A stretch of DNA of 22,751 nucleotides from a virus, in IMG/VR virus record IMGVR_UViG_3300025401_000670, positions 1 to 22,751 of that record; one strand, 5' to 3'. This document shows positions 21,226 through 22,751 of the stretch, piece by piece. How positions within the stretch are numbered: position 1 is the stretch's first letter; each line of letters starts with the position of its first letter. Below the pieces are notes generated by a model that was given only the letters and a program-made list of their open reading frames with translations, was not told the origin of the DNA and did not search any database. A program made the position numbers and the translations under genes.

Positions 21226-21742
21226 TTTTATTCCTTCTCAATTGAGCTTCTCTCATTTTTTGTTTTGTTTCTTCTGATCGCTTAACTCCAACTGGATTAG
21301 AATTTTTATTATGCGATAATCTTAATTTCAATTTAGTTTCTTCAGACTTTGCTCGACCTTTTAGTTTTTCACGCACTTGACGTTTTCTTTCTTCCGATTG
21401 CGGCGGTCTTTTAATACCTTTTAAAGCATTACTTATTTTAGATTTATGATCTTCTGTAAAAACTATTCCAGCCGTACCTTCTCCGCCGTCTGTTCTATTA
21501 TGCAATATACCAGTACCTAAATCTTTTCTACCGTACCATCGAATCATTCTTCGTTCAAGTGCTAGAGCTCCAACTTCTGTTAAGTTAGATTCTAAAATAA
21601 TGATATAAGATTTTTCTGGAGTATGTACACCTTTATTGTTAATTCGGTGTTGTTCCCATGCTCGATCATCTTTTCCCTTACCAATATAGTAGGGTGTGCC
21701 ATCTTTTCTCAAGTAGGCATAGATGTAATAGTGTAAATACAT
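21206..21742 (-). CDS. GIY-YIG homing endonuclease with NUMOD3-like repeats
   Basis: 178 aa from ATG 21742 (GAGGAG 10 nt upstream). The open frame extends to ATG 21814, but that start lies at a late box and overlaps the nrdA stop. The nuclease domain: [18 protein letters not shown], then [16 protein letters not shown] with the catalytic Glu, and N..DGGEGT. The C-terminal half has repeated basic motifs, [24 protein letters not shown] and [10 protein letters not shown], of the NUMOD3 DNA-binding kind. Free-standing, between nrdA and nrdB, a spot also used by homing endonucleases in T4 relatives. It would cut endonuclease-free alleles of this locus. Confidence 0.93.
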   Translation of the reverse strand: MYLHYYIYAYLRKDGTPYYIGKGKDDRAWEQHRINNKGVHTPEKSYIIILESNLTEVGALALERRMIRWYGRKDLGTGILHNRTDGGEGTAGIVFTEDHKSKISNALKGIKRPPQSEERKRQVREKLKGRAKSEETKLKLRLSHNKNSNPVGVKRSEETKQKMREAQLRRNKNVKTTI

Positions 21743-21745
21743 TTG

Positions 21746-21761
21746 CTGTAACTCCTCACAG
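21746..21761 (-). promoter_or_regulatory. Hairpin holding the SD of the homing endonuclease gene
   Basis: CTGTGA GGAG TTACAG: a 6-bp stem (one G-T pair) with the SD core GGAG as the loop, ending 3 nt before ATG 21742. Such RBS hairpins limit translation of early read-through mRNA for T4 homing endonucleases; late messages starting at the nearby late box would include it too. Confidence 0.5.
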
Positions 21762-21804
21762 TTATAGAGCCGGTGGATATTATCAGTATCGCGATCGGCA
21801 CTTG

Positions 21805-21812
21805 TATTTATC
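21805..21812 (-). promoter_or_regulatory. Late-type box GATAAATA before the homing endonuclease
   Basis: One mismatch to TATAAATA, at the nrdA stop codon. A transcript from it would have a leader of about 57 nt to ATG 21742. T4 homing endonuclease genes inside early operons often have their own late promoter. Confidence 0.55.
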
Positions 21813-21813
21813 A

Positions 21814-22751
21814 TTACAACTTACAAGCCTCGCAATCTTCTTCGTCATCAAAATCTATTGGCTCTAACATAGGCGGCGCTTCCTCTACATCTGCTTTAGC
21901 ACCCTGTTTATTTACGAGGCTGTAATAGAAGGTTTTCAGACCCCATGCATGTGCCTGCATCAAGTTCTTGGCAATTAATGTAGTTGGAACTTTACGATCT
22001 GCCCAGTGTGCTGGATTGTAAAAAGTATTTGTACTCAGACTCTGATCAACATAGGCTGCAATGACAGCCGCTGTCTTTAAATATCCGTCGCAGTCTTTTT
22101 GTTCCCACATTAGTTGATACTTGTTCTTTAACTTAGCATATTCTGGTACAACTTGTGTAAATGATCCTGCCTTTGATTCTTTAGTACTGATCAAGCTCAT
22201 GGGCATTTCAATACCATTAGTGCTGTTTATAACAACACTACTGCTTTCAACTGGTGCAACGGCCATTAAAGTTGCGTTGCGAACACCATACTGTTTCATA
22301 TTTGTACGTAGTGTTTCCCAATCGAGTTCTGGAGCAAAGTCTGCTAATTGATTAACACCCTCTGCTCGTAATTCCCAAGGGAATATGCCTTGACCATATC
22401 GTGTATGTGAGCTATGCAGACAAGCGCCACGCTCTCGGGCCAACTCTACAGTAGCCTCTGTTAGATAAAATGCTTGATGTTCCATCCAGCTTTTAACATC
22501 TTGTAGTGCATCTTTATCGCCATACTTTAATCCACGCTTGGCATGCCAATAGGCCAAGTTAGTGATACCAATGCCCAGAGGACTGATTTCATCGTTGCTG
22601 AGTTTGCTTTGAATACTTAGGAAATCTTGGTAATCAAGTATGTTGCATAGGCTACGCTGTAGTATACGGCAAGCACGACGCATGTCTTCTGGATTACGGA
22701 AAGCTCCCCAGTTGATTGATCCCAGTGTACATAACGCTATGCGACCTTCGA
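21814..22751 (-). CDS. nrdA: Class I ribonucleotide reductase alpha subunit (5' part outside window)
   Basis: The last 312 residues are visible, open to the window edge. [13 protein letters not shown] contains the active-site Cys equivalent to E. coli Cys462; [53 protein letters not shown] and KTFYYS (paired radical-transfer Tyr) follow as in NrdA. The C-terminus (EDCEACKL) has the redox pair as CxxC, shorter than E. coli CxxxxC, and is fit for reduction by glutaredoxin. It reduces ribonucleoside diphosphates with NrdB. Confidence 0.96.
   Translation of the reverse strand, partial: EGRIALCTLGSINWGAFRNPEDMRRACRILQRSLCNILDYQDFLSIQSKLSNDEISPLGIGITNLAYWHAKRGLKYGDKDALQDVKSWMEHQAFYLTEATVELARERGACLHSSHTRYGQGIFPWELRAEGVNQLADFAPELDWETLRTNMKQYGVRNATLMAVAPVESSSVVINSTNGIEMPMSLISTKESKAGSFTQVVPEYAKLKNKYQLMWEQKDCDGYLKTAAVIAAYVDQSLSTNTFYNPAHWADRKVPTTLIAKNLMQAHAWGLKTFYYSLVNKQGAKADVEEAPPMLEPIDFDDEEDCEACKL

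Noticed and set aside
21742-21814. Homing endonuclease starting at ATG 21814
   Set aside because: This ATG lies at the GATAAATA box with no SD and adds 24 residues before the usual GIY-YIG start.
1-22751. Bacterial chromosome or prophage interpretation
   Set aside because: Host-like genes (dnaK, iscU, csgG) are interleaved with T4-type genes in one gene-dense, single-strand layout with late boxes; no integrase or attachment site is seen.

Overview
The window reads as part of a T4-like (contractile-tail, 'T4 superfamily') phage genome from water, infecting a heterotrophic proteobacterium. The evidence is: every convincing gene lies on the minus strand, packed with ATGA overlaps; the nrdA / GIY-YIG endonuclease / nrdB / glutaredoxin block; DexA-type exonuclease, MazG-like, Hsp20, SleB-type hydrolase and bS21 genes; and T4-type late promoter boxes (TATAAATA or GATAAATA). 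The bS21 tail (LPKKMY), DnaK and IscU look beta/gamma-proteobacterial, so a betaproteobacterial host is possible; this is inference from remembered sequences. No tRNA, rRNA or CRISPR was seen, and no plus-strand gene is convincing.

Layout in transcription order (right to left). 22751-19586: nrdA (partial), GIY-YIG homing endonuclease, nrdB, glutaredoxin, an Sm-like protein. 19559-18028: two small secreted proteins, iscU, iscA, an unknown. 17958-14269: a marker gene of marine T4-like phages, SleB hydrolase, membrane proteins, a probable virion protein, and a membrane/coiled-coil protein with a candidate -1 frameshift extension. 14306-12616: unknown, bS21, exonuclease, a 59-aa gene, MazG-like. 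12547-8569: dnaK, hsp20, clpS, heme oxygenase, ferredoxin-dependent bilin reductase (PcyX-like). 8558-7269: a protein with a PD-(D/E)XK nuclease-like core. 7200-1: a curli-type secretion and amyloid locus (csgF, csgG fused to an SH3-like domain, two curlin-repeat proteins, a FecR-domain protein, small proteins), a terminator, and a CHASE2-adenylate cyclase cut by the window edge.

How they may work together (inference): nrdAB/grx and MazG-like manage nucleotides; iscU/iscA could supply Fe-S clusters to host or phage enzymes; dnaK/hsp20/clpS form a protein-quality module; clpS-ho-pcyX are translationally coupled and would turn heme into a bilin. The curli-like locus could place an amyloid on the infected cell, with FecR and the CHASE2 cyclase as an envelope-sensing, cAMP-making arm.

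Most striking signals: (1) phage curli genes together with FecR and a CHASE2 cyclase; (2) matching two-hairpin leaders before dnaK and hsp20 that resemble ROSE RNA thermometers; (3) an A_AAA_AAG slippery site leading into a 107-codon open frame without its own ATG or GTG; (4) five strong sigma70-type promoters placed at gene ends, one over a perfect 14-bp palindrome; (5) a homing-endonuclease gene with a late box and its Shine-Dalgarno (SD) in a hairpin loop. Six protein-coding genes or extensions shorter than 60 codons or lacking an end in the window were read by hand (1-1666, 1716-1856, 4297-4467, 12884-13063, 19052-19216, and the 14592-14269 extension).
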